Assembly: GCF_015206995.1 (NCBI RefSeq)
Contig: NZ_JADEXR010000008.1
Coordinates: forward strand, 1 to 64,000
Origin: an aff. Roholtiella sp. LEGE 12411
GTDB taxonomy: Bacteria; Cyanobacteriota; Cyanobacteriia; Cyanobacteriales; Nostocaceae
Reading direction: 5' to 3'
DNA: 64,000 bases
Shown: positions 1-9,040 of the stretch, in pieces
Numbering within the stretch: the first letter of the stretch is position 1
Layout: each line of letters opens with the position of its first letter
The notes under the pieces: model-generated
The model's input: only the letters and a program-made list of their open reading frames with translations
Told to the model about the DNA's origin: nothing
Database searches by the model: none
Program-made: the position numbers and the translations under genes

Positions 1-29
1 GGGGATGGGGGATGGGGCATTGGGCATGG
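1..29. repeat. Heptanucleotide STRR at the window edge
   Basis: Degenerate tandem heptamers of the form GGGGATG, GGGGATG, GGGCATT, GGGCATG. This is the short tandemly repeated repetitive DNA typical of filamentous cyanobacteria. It is cut by the left edge, so its full length is unknown. Confidence 0.7.
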
Positions 30-131
30 CTTAGATGTCCTATGGGTTAATGAAGAACACAAAACTACATAATTCGGTAAAATTGGGTAAAGCAATTTTT
101 GCGCTTGTTAAATAAAGGCATCAGCAAACCC

Positions 132-1202
132 ATGCAGCTGAAACTCAGTGAGTCCCGATTTCCCTTTGCTCCCCTATTGTTAATCGCCCCGTTTTTCCTA
201 TGGGGAACGGCAATGGTAGCGATGAAAGGAGTAATACCCCACACGACACCGTTATTCATGGCTGGAGTGCGTTTGCTACCAGCTGGAGTGTTAATTTTGA
301 TCGCAGCGGCATTAATGGGTAGACCCCAGCCCAAGGGTTGGTCAGCATGGTTGTGGATTACCTTATTTGCCTTGGTCGATGGGACACTATTTCAAGGCTT
401 TTTGGCAGAGGGATTAGTCAGAACTAGTGCTGGGTTAGGGTCTGTGATGATTGACTCGCAACCTTTAGCTGTCGCCTTGCTGTCGTTGTGGCTATTCCAA
501 GAACACATCGGTTTTTGGGGATGGCTGGGGTTAGGATTGGGAGTCACAGGTATTAGTTTAATTGGTTTGCCGGATGAGTTGATTTTAAATTTTCTGGACT
601 CAGGTGCAAATATCACACTAGGTAACTGGCAAGATTTATTTGCTAGTGGTGAGTGGTTGATGCTGTTAGCAGCGCTGTCAATGGCTGTGGGAACGGTAAT
701 GATCCGATTTGTGTGTAAATATGCTGATCCGGTATCTGCTACAGGATGGCACATGATTTTAGGTGGATTACCGTTATGGGGAGTTTCCTCAGTTGTTGAA
801 TCCCAGCAGTGGCAAAATCTGGGAGCGTCTGAGTGGATGGCTTTGGGTTACGCTACCATATTTGGCAGTGCGATCGCTTACGGATTGTTTTTCTACTTTG
901 CCTCTAGTGGTAGTCTCACCAGTCTCAGTTCCCTCACCTTCCTCACACCGATTTTTGCTCTGCTTTTTGGTAATCTCTTCCTCTCAGAAGTTCTCAGTCT
1001 GTTGCAGTGGATGGGAGTAGGCTTGACTTTAATCAGCATCTATCTGATCAACCAACGCGATACCTTATCTGGGCAAAATAACACGGTTCCTGTCAATGAA
1101 AAAATTACTACACAGCAGCAACAGCTTTTAGAAGCATCGGCTAATAAGCTAAATTCCGTAACCCTAACAGTGAGAGAATCTGAATCAGAAATCTTGCCCT
1201 AA
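132..1202 (+). CDS. DMT/EamA family transporter
   Basis: Inner-membrane protein of the drug/metabolite transporter superfamily, about 356 aa. It has two EamA repeats (roughly residues 10-140 and 175-310) and about ten hydrophobic helices; the first reads LLLIAPFFLWGTAMVAMKG. The last 45 residues are polar and probably cytoplasmic. An in-frame TTG at 99 is possible, but the ATG at 132 begins just before the first helix and matches family length, so I chose it. The substrate cannot be predicted; family members export amino acids, nucleotides or drugs. It stands alone, and no operon partner is visible. Confidence 0.85.
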   Translation: MQLKLSESRFPFAPLLLIAPFFLWGTAMVAMKGVIPHTTPLFMAGVRLLPAGVLILIAAALMGRPQPKGWSAWLWITLFALVDGTLFQGFLAEGLVRTSAGLGSVMIDSQPLAVALLSLWLFQEHIGFWGWLGLGLGVTGISLIGLPDELILNFLDSGANITLGNWQDLFASGEWLMLLAALSMAVGTVMIRFVCKYADPVSATGWHMILGGLPLWGVSSVVESQQWQNLGASEWMALGYATIFGSAIAYGLFFYFASSGSLTSLSSLTFLTPIFALLFGNLFLSEVLSLLQWMGVGLTLISIYLINQRDTLSGQNNTVPVNEKITTQQQQLLEASANKLNSVTLTVRESESEILP

Positions 1203-1359
1203 CCAACAACAAATGAAGAGATGGGCAAAGGAGTAACTAATAACAACTGAATACGGACAAGATTTTTTGTGTCACGTTATTAGTTAACATTTAGACCACT
1301 GGAAGTTATTGTTGTATCCATGACTTCAAAAGCACGTTCAGGCTGAGACTTCCAAAATT

Positions 1360-2259
1360 ATGAGGCTGCGCCGTTGCTCAATCTTAATATTTACCTGTTT
1401 CTCTTGCCTAGTTTACCCAAATCGGGCAAGTACAGCTACACCTAACCTACCACCTAAAATCATTGTTACTTCTGCGATTATTGCTTCTCCAATTTTTGCT
1501 TTTGCTAATTCAACTCCCCAACCAATTGCTAAGCCTAAGCCAACTCAGCGAGGTTTAGTTTGGTGGTCACTATTGGGACTTGGGTCTTTGGGGACTATTG
1601 GCGCAATGCTATATCTGATGAAATGGGTTCGTCAGGTCAGATTAGCGCAAAATTTCAAAACTTTAAGTGAAGCTAACAAAGACCGAATTGTAACGCCGTT
1701 ACCATCAGAGACGACACCAAATCAGCATCAAGATACATCTGTAACTAGTTCACACACATCATCAACTACAAATCTGCTGCTACCAGAAAAAACCTCTCGT
1801 CTTGCTAAAGTCAATATTTTTGACGAATTGATTAAAGACTTAGGTAGTCACGACCCAACAAAGCGGCGCAAGGCTATTTGGGATTTGGGTCAGCAGGGAG
1901 ACTCACGAGCAATTCAGCCACTGATGGAGTTGATGATTGATACAGATTCTCAACAGACTAGCTTAGTTTTGGCAGCTTTAGCAGAAATTGGTGTCCGCAC
2001 ACTCAAACCGATGAACCGTGCTTTGGCAATTTCAATGCAAGATAAAAGTCCACAAGTGCGCCAAAATGCGATTCGTGATTTGACTCGTGTTTATGACATG
2101 GTGAGTCAAATGAGTCAGGTGTTGCGTCATGCTCTGGAAGATCCCGATGCTGAAGTGCAAGCAACAGCAAGGTACGCTTTGACTCAGATCAATCGAATAC
2201 GTAGCTTGTCTGAACAAAAGAGTTTACCAGAAGATTCACACCAAGATTCACGACAATAA
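1360..2259 (+). CDS. Membrane-anchored HEAT-repeat protein
   Basis: 299 aa. A hydrophobic N-terminal stretch (residues 5-20) looks like a signal segment. A second clear transmembrane helix lies at about 65-90, followed by a low-complexity Ser/Thr-rich linker and HEAT-like alpha-helical repeats from about 150 to 285 (for example KRRKAIWDLGQQGDSRAIQP). Such repeats act as protein-binding scaffolds. In phycobilisome lyases the same fold is catalytic, but nothing here marks it as a lyase. It converges with the DUF2141 gene and ends 2 bp before it. The specific function is unknown. Confidence 0.7.
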   Translation: MRLRRCSILIFTCFSCLVYPNRASTATPNLPPKIIVTSAIIASPIFAFANSTPQPIAKPKPTQRGLVWWSLLGLGSLGTIGAMLYLMKWVRQVRLAQNFKTLSEANKDRIVTPLPSETTPNQHQDTSVTSSHTSSTTNLLLPEKTSRLAKVNIFDELIKDLGSHDPTKRRKAIWDLGQQGDSRAIQPLMELMIDTDSQQTSLVLAALAEIGVRTLKPMNRALAISMQDKSPQVRQNAIRDLTRVYDMVSQMSQVLRHALEDPDAEVQATARYALTQINRIRSLSEQKSLPEDSHQDSRQ

Positions 2260-2261
2260 GC

Positions 2262-2714
2262 CTAAAAATATTTCAACTGGATTTGAATATTGGTGTTCGG
2301 CCCTGCTACCAAAAACGCTGCTTCGCCAAACTTGGGCGCACTTGTGCGAATTTCTGGGTTTCTGGAAAACCCAAAGCCTTCGATGGGCATACCAAGACCA
2401 TTAAGGTTGAGCGTACTGTCATTATTTTGATCGTGGATGACAGCAACGGCGTAGTTACCTGCTTTCAAGTTATCAAAGCTCATTAGTAAGGGAGTTTCGT
2501 TAATTTTAGTACACTGTGTTTGCAAAATGCGATCGCGATTATTGGGAAATCCTTGACTACTAGCAAAGATACTAACGCAGACTTGTCCTTGTTTGTTTTT
2601 TAATCCATCAATTTCTACGGCGAGTTTACTCTTAAAACCTGCCTTGGCGCTAAGTGGCAATGCCAGTCCCATAACTGCTAGCAGTAGCATACTAAATCCC
2701 AATCTTTTGACCAT
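2262..2714 (-). CDS. DUF2141 domain secreted protein
   Basis: 150 aa from the ATG at 2714. That start gives a clean signal peptide (MVKRLGFSMLLLAVMGLALP, cleavage after AKA); starting at 2819 would add 35 unlikely residues. The mature part matches DUF2141: an Ig-like beta domain with VCVSIFASSQGFP near the front and YAVAVIHDQNNDSTLNLNG in the middle. The conserved HDxNxD segment may bind a metal, which is inference. Periplasmic or outer-surface location is expected. The biochemical role of the family is unknown. Confidence 0.8.
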   Translation of the reverse strand: MVKRLGFSMLLLAVMGLALPLSAKAGFKSKLAVEIDGLKNKQGQVCVSIFASSQGFPNNRDRILQTQCTKINETPLLMSFDNLKAGNYAVAVIHDQNNDSTLNLNGLGMPIEGFGFSRNPEIRTSAPKFGEAAFLVAGPNTNIQIQLKYF

Positions 2715-2881
2715 AAAATTTTCAGTGGTATCGTTTTTAATAGTGCTTAGTCCGCACTGACTGTAGTTTATTGGCTTTATTTTGAAAATGCAAATATAAC
2801 TTAAGATTGCATTAAGCAATTAACTATTTCCAGCTATAAGTCATATAAAATACTTATCATAGATGACTCCCTCAAAGATTG

Positions 2882-3673
2882 ATGCCACATCATAAAATTC
2901 ACGAATTTCTTGAAAATAACCAGGCTTGGGTTACAGAAAAGCTGGCTATAGACTCAACTTACTTTGAAAAGTTGAGCAATGGACAAAAACCACCTTTTCT
3001 CTACATTGGGTGTTCTGATAGTCGTCTGCCCTTAACAAATTTTACTCGCAGCGAACCCGGAGAATTTTTTGTACATCGTAATATTGCTAATCAAGTTTCT
3101 CTGACGGATATTAACTTTTTATCCGTTTTAGAATATGCAATTTCTCATCTAGAGGTTAAACACATTATTGTTTGTGGTCACTATGATTGTGGTGGGATCA
3201 AGGCGGCGTTAGAAGGCAGAACAACCGGAATTATTGATAACTGGGTGAATCCAATTCGGGAGCTTTATTTACAAAATCAAGACGAAATTAATGTCTTAGC
3301 AACAAGAAAAGAGCGTCTGAATCGCCTAGCGGAAATCAATGTTCTGGCACAGGTTAAAAATCTCTACCAAACTTCCATTATGCGTAAGGCACTCCACGAC
3401 CAAAAAGCACCTATGGTTCATGGCTGGGTGCTAGATATCAGCACTGGATTAATCAAAGATTTGAAGATATCAACTGTAAAATGGCAATTGCCTTCATGTC
3501 CTTTGTTTATTAAAGAGCCTCTAATTACTTTGACTGATTTTAAACCAACAGATGGGGTTGCAGGTTGTTGTTGTGAAGAACCAGATGAGGTCTTACCTGC
3601 GGTTGTCCAACAAATTAACCCGAAGCAAATTTATATTTCAGTGGTTGAGTCTGAGGGAATAGTTGACAATTAA
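2882..3673 (+). CDS. Beta-class carbonic anhydrase
   Basis: Interconverts CO2 and bicarbonate. About 263 aa from the ATG at 2882 (a TTG directly before it is also in frame). Zinc ligands are visible: C44 with the Asp/Arg dyad in CSDSR (D46, R48), and H100/C103 in CGHYDCGG. The core ends near residue 205. Beyond it lies a tail of about 55 residues with three consecutive cysteines (GCCCEEPDE), unusual for short beta-CAs. No signal peptide is seen, so it is probably cytoplasmic. No carboxysome genes are adjacent. Confidence 0.92.
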   Translation: MPHHKIHEFLENNQAWVTEKLAIDSTYFEKLSNGQKPPFLYIGCSDSRLPLTNFTRSEPGEFFVHRNIANQVSLTDINFLSVLEYAISHLEVKHIIVCGHYDCGGIKAALEGRTTGIIDNWVNPIRELYLQNQDEINVLATRKERLNRLAEINVLAQVKNLYQTSIMRKALHDQKAPMVHGWVLDISTGLIKDLKISTVKWQLPSCPLFIKEPLITLTDFKPTDGVAGCCCEEPDEVLPAVVQQINPKQIYISVVESEGIVDN

Positions 3674-3740
3674 ACTTGCCCATACATTCTTTTTCACAGA
3701 TGTCTAATTTCTAATAGCCGGGTATATTTGCAAAGTCAGG

Positions 3741-4805
3741 TCAGGTTCTCAGAATTATTTGTAACCATTCTTCAACGCGATCGCCCATAGCTTCTGAAGA
3801 GTATTCAGTTTCTGCTTTCTGGCGACAAGCTTGGCGATCAAGTTGATCTAGACGCTTTGTAGCTTCGACTAAACCTTCGACACTATCAGGTTCCACCAAA
3901 AAGCCAGTTTTACCTTCCTGGATAATCTCTGTTAAACCACCCCGACGATAACTAATCAAAGGTACACCGCAAGCAAGCGCCTCTAATGCCACATTAGGAT
4001 AAGCCTCTATCCATCTGGGAGTGATTAATAATGCTCGACACTGACCTAATTCCTCTTGAAGTTCGTGTGTTGGTAAAAATCCTCTGTATTCTATTGGAGC
4101 ATTAGGGTATTCTCGATTAATTTGCTCCCAGTAGGGTACATCCTGTATTAATCCAAAGATTTTCATCGGTATACCCGTAATCTGGGCTGTTGCTACAGCA
4201 TCTTCTAGCCCTTTTTCTGGTGCTATGCGACCTACCCAAGCCAGGTAAGAACCAGGTTGACTGCAAAAGTGATAAACAGACAAATCCAAACCATTTACTA
4301 AACATCTACATTTATCTGCAAATGTAAAAGTAGCTGCTTGGGTTTGACCATGAACGCCAATAGTACCTGGAAAATTATTTGCTACCTGTTCAATCATTTG
4401 ATCCATAACATCTGTCAAAGAACCCATACTGATGAGATGGGCGATCGGACGATTAAAAAATGGTGTTAAATACAGTGGCAGCCAATCATAAGCAAAATTC
4501 ACAATTACATCATAGTCTGCTTGCACTTGGCGAGCATAATCCCACATATTCCCCAAAACAGAATTTTTCGGGATGAAAATTGGCTCAGTACGTGTCTGAT
4601 TTTGGGCTGGTATCTGGAGTTCTCCAGGAATTTCCTTAATAGGTAATGAACTGCTAACAGATCCCTGGGGTGCGACGATTTCTAATTTGTTTCCTCGCCG
4701 CAGCATTTCTTTAGCAATGTTAGAGAGGGTCAACTCCACTCCGCCACCCAATCCTGAACCTAGTGAACCAATTGGGGTAGACATAAATAATAATTTATGG
4801 TGCAT
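3741..4805 (-). CDS. GT4 glycosyltransferase, probable pterin glucosyltransferase
   Basis: 354 aa GT-B fold glycosyltransferase of family GT4. The N-terminal acceptor domain has STPIGSLGSGLGGGVELTL. The C-terminal donor domain has WVGRIAPEKG and the EX7E motif in EAYPNVALE. The N-terminus and the stretch NFAYDWLPLYLTPFF resemble, from memory, the UDP-glucose:tetrahydrobiopterin glucosyltransferase of unicellular cyanobacteria; that assignment needs an alignment. If right, it makes cyanopterin-type glucosides linked to light responses. It is divergently placed to the next GT gene across 293 AT-rich bases. Confidence 0.75.
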   Translation of the reverse strand: MHHKLLFMSTPIGSLGSGLGGGVELTLSNIAKEMLRRGNKLEIVAPQGSVSSSLPIKEIPGELQIPAQNQTRTEPIFIPKNSVLGNMWDYARQVQADYDVIVNFAYDWLPLYLTPFFNRPIAHLISMGSLTDVMDQMIEQVANNFPGTIGVHGQTQAATFTFADKCRCLVNGLDLSVYHFCSQPGSYLAWVGRIAPEKGLEDAVATAQITGIPMKIFGLIQDVPYWEQINREYPNAPIEYRGFLPTHELQEELGQCRALLITPRWIEAYPNVALEALACGVPLISYRRGGLTEIIQEGKTGFLVEPDSVEGLVEATKRLDQLDRQACRQKAETEYSSEAMGDRVEEWLQIILRT

Positions 4806-5098
4806 TTTCGTCGTTAATTTATATTCATAAACATCATTTTTTCTGCTAACTTGGTCTCTATAGTTTATGGAAAATATCCAAAATATTGTACATGACGCTT
4901 GAAGTCAAATGAACTTTATAAAAAGGTAATTAAGTAAAAATACATGGTAAATTATACCATAAATGTGTGTCACCATGAACTCAACATATTCTCCTTTAAA
5001 ATAAAAATCTAATCGCTTTAGTTATTAAAAATCGTGAATACTGAGACAAAATCGTAGTATTATTGACCCATAATTTCTTAAACATCAGAGATTCCTTC

Positions 5099-6067
5099 AT
5101 GAAAATTGCCTTAGTTGCAGGAGGTTATGTCCCTGCACCTCCCTTATCAAATTCTATTTTGACTCTGATACAAGAGTATAAATATTTTTTAGATAACATT
5201 GGACATCAAGTAGATATTTTTAACTATAAAGATGTTAATGAAGTTATAGATAAAATCAATAATAACAATTACGATTTTGTGCATCTACACGCCTATCAAT
5301 TTGTTAGTCAATTCAATCAAAGCCTTAAACAGAAGTATTGTTTTAGCTGTCATAATGGTTATTTCCTAAAGGAAGATAAATGGGAAGAAGATTTTAAACA
5401 AGGATTTCAACATTTCTTAAGTATACCTGGGATAATTGCCCTTTCTCAGGTAACAAAAAATTTTTTCCTGCAAACAGGGTATTCTGGATACATATCAGTG
5501 CAAGTGAATGGTATTGATACTCAAAAAGTAAATTTTCAAGAGCAAGGAAATAATAAAGCTATTTGTTTAGGTTGGATTCAACCAAGAAAACAGCAGAAGA
5601 TACTGGCACAAATCATAGATGGAAAGCTTGAAATAGATTTTGTCGGCCCTGTAGATGATCCTGATTTTGTAGAAGGCTCAACGACAAAACATTTAGGCGT
5701 ATGGAGTTTAAAACAAGTTTATTCTCAACTCACCAATTATAGTTGTTTAGTTTTAATTAGTGATGGAGAAGTTGCACCACTCGTAGTACTAGAAGCAATG
5801 GCAGCAGGTTTATGTGTTGTTGTTTCCGAATCTGCTAGTGCTAACTTGCACTCTAAAGATTTTATCAGAGTTTTGCCAGATGATATATTAACTAATGCTA
5901 CTACCGAAAACCAAAAAATTGTTTGTGACGCAATCATTGATTTGATTGACAAAAACAAATATGTTCGCCAAGAAATTGTAGAATATGTTAGAGCAAATTT
6001 TGATTTTAGTCACATCACCAAAAATTATATTCAGATGATTGACGAATTTAACAATTTTTATATTTGA
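5099..6067 (+). CDS. GT4-like glycosyltransferase
   Basis: 322 aa from the ATG at 5099; the upstream TTG at 5063 would add 12 residues without a better ribosome site. GT-B fold: the N-terminal Rossmann part starts MKIALVAGGYVPAPP, and the C-terminal part contains CLGWIQPRKQ and the EX7E motif EVAPLVVLE followed by AMAAGLCVVV. Residues 50-75 are rich in Asn and Asp and the gene is more AT-rich than its neighbours. Acceptor and donor sugars are unknown. It converges with the GT2 gene, suggesting a local glycosylation or cell-surface group. Confidence 0.75.
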   Translation: MKIALVAGGYVPAPPLSNSILTLIQEYKYFLDNIGHQVDIFNYKDVNEVIDKINNNNYDFVHLHAYQFVSQFNQSLKQKYCFSCHNGYFLKEDKWEEDFKQGFQHFLSIPGIIALSQVTKNFFLQTGYSGYISVQVNGIDTQKVNFQEQGNNKAICLGWIQPRKQQKILAQIIDGKLEIDFVGPVDDPDFVEGSTTKHLGVWSLKQVYSQLTNYSCLVLISDGEVAPLVVLEAMAAGLCVVVSESASANLHSKDFIRVLPDDILTNATTENQKIVCDAIIDLIDKNKYVRQEIVEYVRANFDFSHITKNYIQMIDEFNNFYI

Positions 6068-6126
6068 CTTTTAAAAATCTCAAGGTAAAGATTCCCAGTT
6101 GTTCAAATCAGTCAAGAATATCATTA

Positions 6127-7857
6127 TTAAATATTACTTGTTTCCAGATCTGCAATTTGAGACTTTGCTCTTTCTAATTCTACCTGAGCTTGGTGAAGTT
6201 GGGATTGCAAGTGTTGCTGAGATTGCAAAAGTTGTTGTGTAGCAGTCAGCAACATGTATATATGGCGATGAGAATAATTTGATGGTTCTATTTGAGATAA
6301 GTAGCGTCGAAGATGATACTTATCGCGGGCATGATTTTTCTGAGAATGAATCATTGAATCAGGGCGCAGCCTGTAAAAGTAAAGAGGATATGTGTAATAG
6401 CCTATTTTTTCACTAGTTACAGATGTAGCCACCATAATTTGCCAATCATGACTTACTATACCTCTGTCTTCAGGATGTTTAAATTTACGTAAAATTCTTA
6501 TAGAAAACAGCGAAGCAGCATCACCCCAACAATTTTCTTGCAACATGGTAGGTAGTAACCCACCAGTGAAAGAATAAATCGAAGTATCACGTTTAACGCC
6601 AATAGTATGGGTTCCAAAAGCCATCATTGGAGAGTTAACAATAGCAGTATTAGAACTCAGTGCTGCTTTGACATATTTTTCTACCATGAAAGGTAATGCT
6701 ATATTATCAGCATCAAAAGGGATGAAATAATCCCCTTGGGCAATTTCAACTAAGTAGTTACGAGCCGCACCTAACCCTATATTTATATTAGATTTAATAA
6801 ATTTAAAATTGGGAAACATCAACTGAGCTTGATTAATAACCTCCTGTGTATGTTCATCTGTAGAAGCATCGTCTAGAACAATTATTTCTAAGTTTTTATA
6901 TGTCTGTACATTGAGGCTATTAAGACAGTCTAAAAGGTATTTGCCCAAGTTATAGCATGTTACTCCAATAGTCACCTTTGGTAGAGTGTCAGTTTGTGGA
7001 GATGATTTAACAACTAGTTCTTCAAGATACTTGATTTGATGAAGCTTGAATTGTTCGTTAATTTGAAATAAGCTGCTCTTTTCTGGTATTTCTAGCTTTT
7101 CTATATTTTCAAGTATGGGTGTAGAATAGGGAAGATATAGTGAGTGAGACGTTTTCCATCCGTAAGATTCTACTTTCGATTTAAGTTGGTAAGACGTGAA
7201 AAAGGCTAAATCAGCATTTTCAAAAGAATACTGTTCGTAATAGCAAATTTGCCAGAACACATAAGGATCATTTTCGATATATTTTTTGTTAGTCTCAGAT
7301 ATCCACTCATGTCCACCGTGCATGGTTACAGCGAGCAAACAGTTAGCTTCTAAGATGTTTGCTCGTTTTGCTTGAACACTACGGTAGCCAATACCGCAAT
7401 ATTCATGAAATTCCACATAAACAAGAGAGTTTTTAAAAGTAGCAGTAACAGCTTGAGTGAAAAACAAACAACAATAGCTTGTGTAATCAATCGGATTACT
7501 ATATTGAAGTTGGGATAAAATTGCTGAGTGAATAGGCTGAAGATTTAAAACTTGCTCTAACTCACAAATAGAGAATATATGTTTGACATGAGGTATATTT
7601 GATTTACCCTCAATTTTACTTGGAGCACAGCAGAGTAGCAGGATTACATCCCATCCGTTTTGCGAAAGTTTTTGACTTAAAGTGTTGTAATAGGTTCCAA
7701 TTCCACCATTCCCCAAAATACCTTCATATTCATTAGTAACTAGTAAGGCAACTTTGTCAGATGGGGATTGAAGAAAGTTGGAAACAAATACATCTTTAAA
7801 ATTAATATCAAAACTTTCATCTGAACTGACACTTAGCATTAATTCATCATCAATCAT
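6127..7857 (-). CDS. Chimeric GT4-N/GT2 glycosyltransferase with coiled-coil tail
   Basis: 576 aa. Residues about 34-270 resemble the N-terminal half of a GT4 synthase (NEYEGILGNGGIGTYYNTL) but no GT4 donor half with an EX7E motif follows. Instead, residues about 290-500 form a GT2 (GT-A) domain: VTIGVTCYNLGKYL, IIVLDDAST and the metal-binding FDADN. The final 45 residues are a Gln/Leu-rich coiled coil. Only the GT2 part should be catalytic. It lies 3 bp downstream of the methyltransferase gene in the same direction, so the two are probably co-transcribed. Confidence 0.8.
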   Translation of the reverse strand: MIDDELMLSVSSDESFDINFKDVFVSNFLQSPSDKVALLVTNEYEGILGNGGIGTYYNTLSQKLSQNGWDVILLLCCAPSKIEGKSNIPHVKHIFSICELEQVLNLQPIHSAILSQLQYSNPIDYTSYCCLFFTQAVTATFKNSLVYVEFHEYCGIGYRSVQAKRANILEANCLLAVTMHGGHEWISETNKKYIENDPYVFWQICYYEQYSFENADLAFFTSYQLKSKVESYGWKTSHSLYLPYSTPILENIEKLEIPEKSSLFQINEQFKLHQIKYLEELVVKSSPQTDTLPKVTIGVTCYNLGKYLLDCLNSLNVQTYKNLEIIVLDDASTDEHTQEVINQAQLMFPNFKFIKSNINIGLGAARNYLVEIAQGDYFIPFDADNIALPFMVEKYVKAALSSNTAIVNSPMMAFGTHTIGVKRDTSIYSFTGGLLPTMLQENCWGDAASLFSIRILRKFKHPEDRGIVSHDWQIMVATSVTSEKIGYYTYPLYFYRLRPDSMIHSQKNHARDKYHLRRYLSQIEPSNYSHRHIYMLLTATQQLLQSQQHLQSQLHQAQVELERAKSQIADLETSNI

Positions 7858-7860
7858 CTA

Positions 7861-8751
7861 TCAAATATCTTCTTTAATCACAGTTTTGGTTACTAGCTCT
7901 GCTTGCAACTGTTGTACTTGCAGTTGCGATCGCTTCAATTCAGCATCAATTTGTTGATATTCTAATTGCAAAACTTTTATTTGTTGCTGCATTTCATTAG
8001 CTTTGTAAGCCAATTTTGCTTTGTCATATTGTAGCTGCACTAAATTAGCTTCAATCTGAGTGGAAACTTGATCAATGTCAACAGTGACTTGAGCATCTAA
8101 TGTTTCAACACCCATTTTTTTTATGGCAACATCGTGATAGCCATTGGGAGATAAAGCTAAGAAGATAAACTCCCATCCTTGGGTTAAGCAAAACTCATTT
8201 ACAGCTCTTGAAACCCCGTATGGATATGCTTCAAGTGGGGACCATGAAGTATAATCATTGAATACTATAATTCCATTGGATTTCAGCTTTTGATAAGCGC
8301 ATTGTATATCTCTAGAAACGCCATTATATGAATGGTCTGCATCAATGTATATCCAATCGAAATGTCCATCAGGAAACTGGGAAAGTCTTTCTACCGAATC
8401 ACCTTCGTGAATTTGTATAACTCCACTTTCCATTTCCTGTAAAAATTTTTCTTTTTCAAAAATAGACCAGTTTATATCTATGGTATGCAGTGTTACTGGT
8501 TGAGTAACATCGATGATCATTCTTGCAAAATAACCTGTTTGAGTTCCAACTTCAGCAACAACTGCATTTTTGGGCAAGTAATTTAACAGATTCTCCCTAG
8601 CTGAAATTAACTTGCATTGCTTGACATGTATTTCTTTTAGAGGCTGAGCAAATTCAAAAAAATTATGATTATTTTGTTTACATTCTTCTATTGCTTCTAA
8701 GAAGTTATCTCTGGCTAACCAAAATTTTTGTTGGAAATCTGCACTATCCAT
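7861..8751 (-). CDS. Class I SAM-dependent methyltransferase with coiled-coil tail
   Basis: 296 aa. The Rossmann methyltransferase domain (Methyltransf_24 type) spans about 45-205: motif I VAEVGTQTGYFARM, then FDWIYIDADHSYNGV and IIVFNDYTSW. From about 215 to the end the protein is a long coiled coil (QQIKVLQLEYQQIDAELK), mirroring the tail of the glycosyltransferase encoded just downstream, so the two products may bind each other (inference). Enzymes of this type often methylate sugars or peptides. The substrate is unknown. First gene of a two-gene operon. Confidence 0.8.
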   Translation of the reverse strand: MDSADFQQKFWLARDNFLEAIEECKQNNHNFFEFAQPLKEIHVKQCKLISARENLLNYLPKNAVVAEVGTQTGYFARMIIDVTQPVTLHTIDINWSIFEKEKFLQEMESGVIQIHEGDSVERLSQFPDGHFDWIYIDADHSYNGVSRDIQCAYQKLKSNGIIVFNDYTSWSPLEAYPYGVSRAVNEFCLTQGWEFIFLALSPNGYHDVAIKKMGVETLDAQVTVDIDQVSTQIEANLVQLQYDKAKLAYKANEMQQQIKVLQLEYQQIDAELKRSQLQVQQLQAELVTKTVIKEDI

Positions 8752-9040
8752 ACTTGACTATTACTTAAAATTTTGTGATTATTCTGAACATTTGACGAGC
8801 GAAACTTAATAAGTATTTTTAGTCGCTGATATATCAGCTTACAGCATCTCCATATAATTTTCGACATTATTTTAGTACCCGTATTTCTTACAAAATGTTG
8901 CTCCTGTTCAGATGTCTTCTCTTCTGTAAGGACAAGCCGCCCAAATTGGATCAATGGGGGAGCGATCGCAGCCTTATAATTTTGGCAAGACCGATTACTA
9001 AAGATGGTTCAGCATCAATTTGGGATTCCCTGCAATCTAG

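Noticed and set aside
8715-8954. 79-aa frame on the minus strand before the methyltransferase
   Set aside because: It overlaps the methyltransferase start in another frame, has no recognisable motif and poor codon character.
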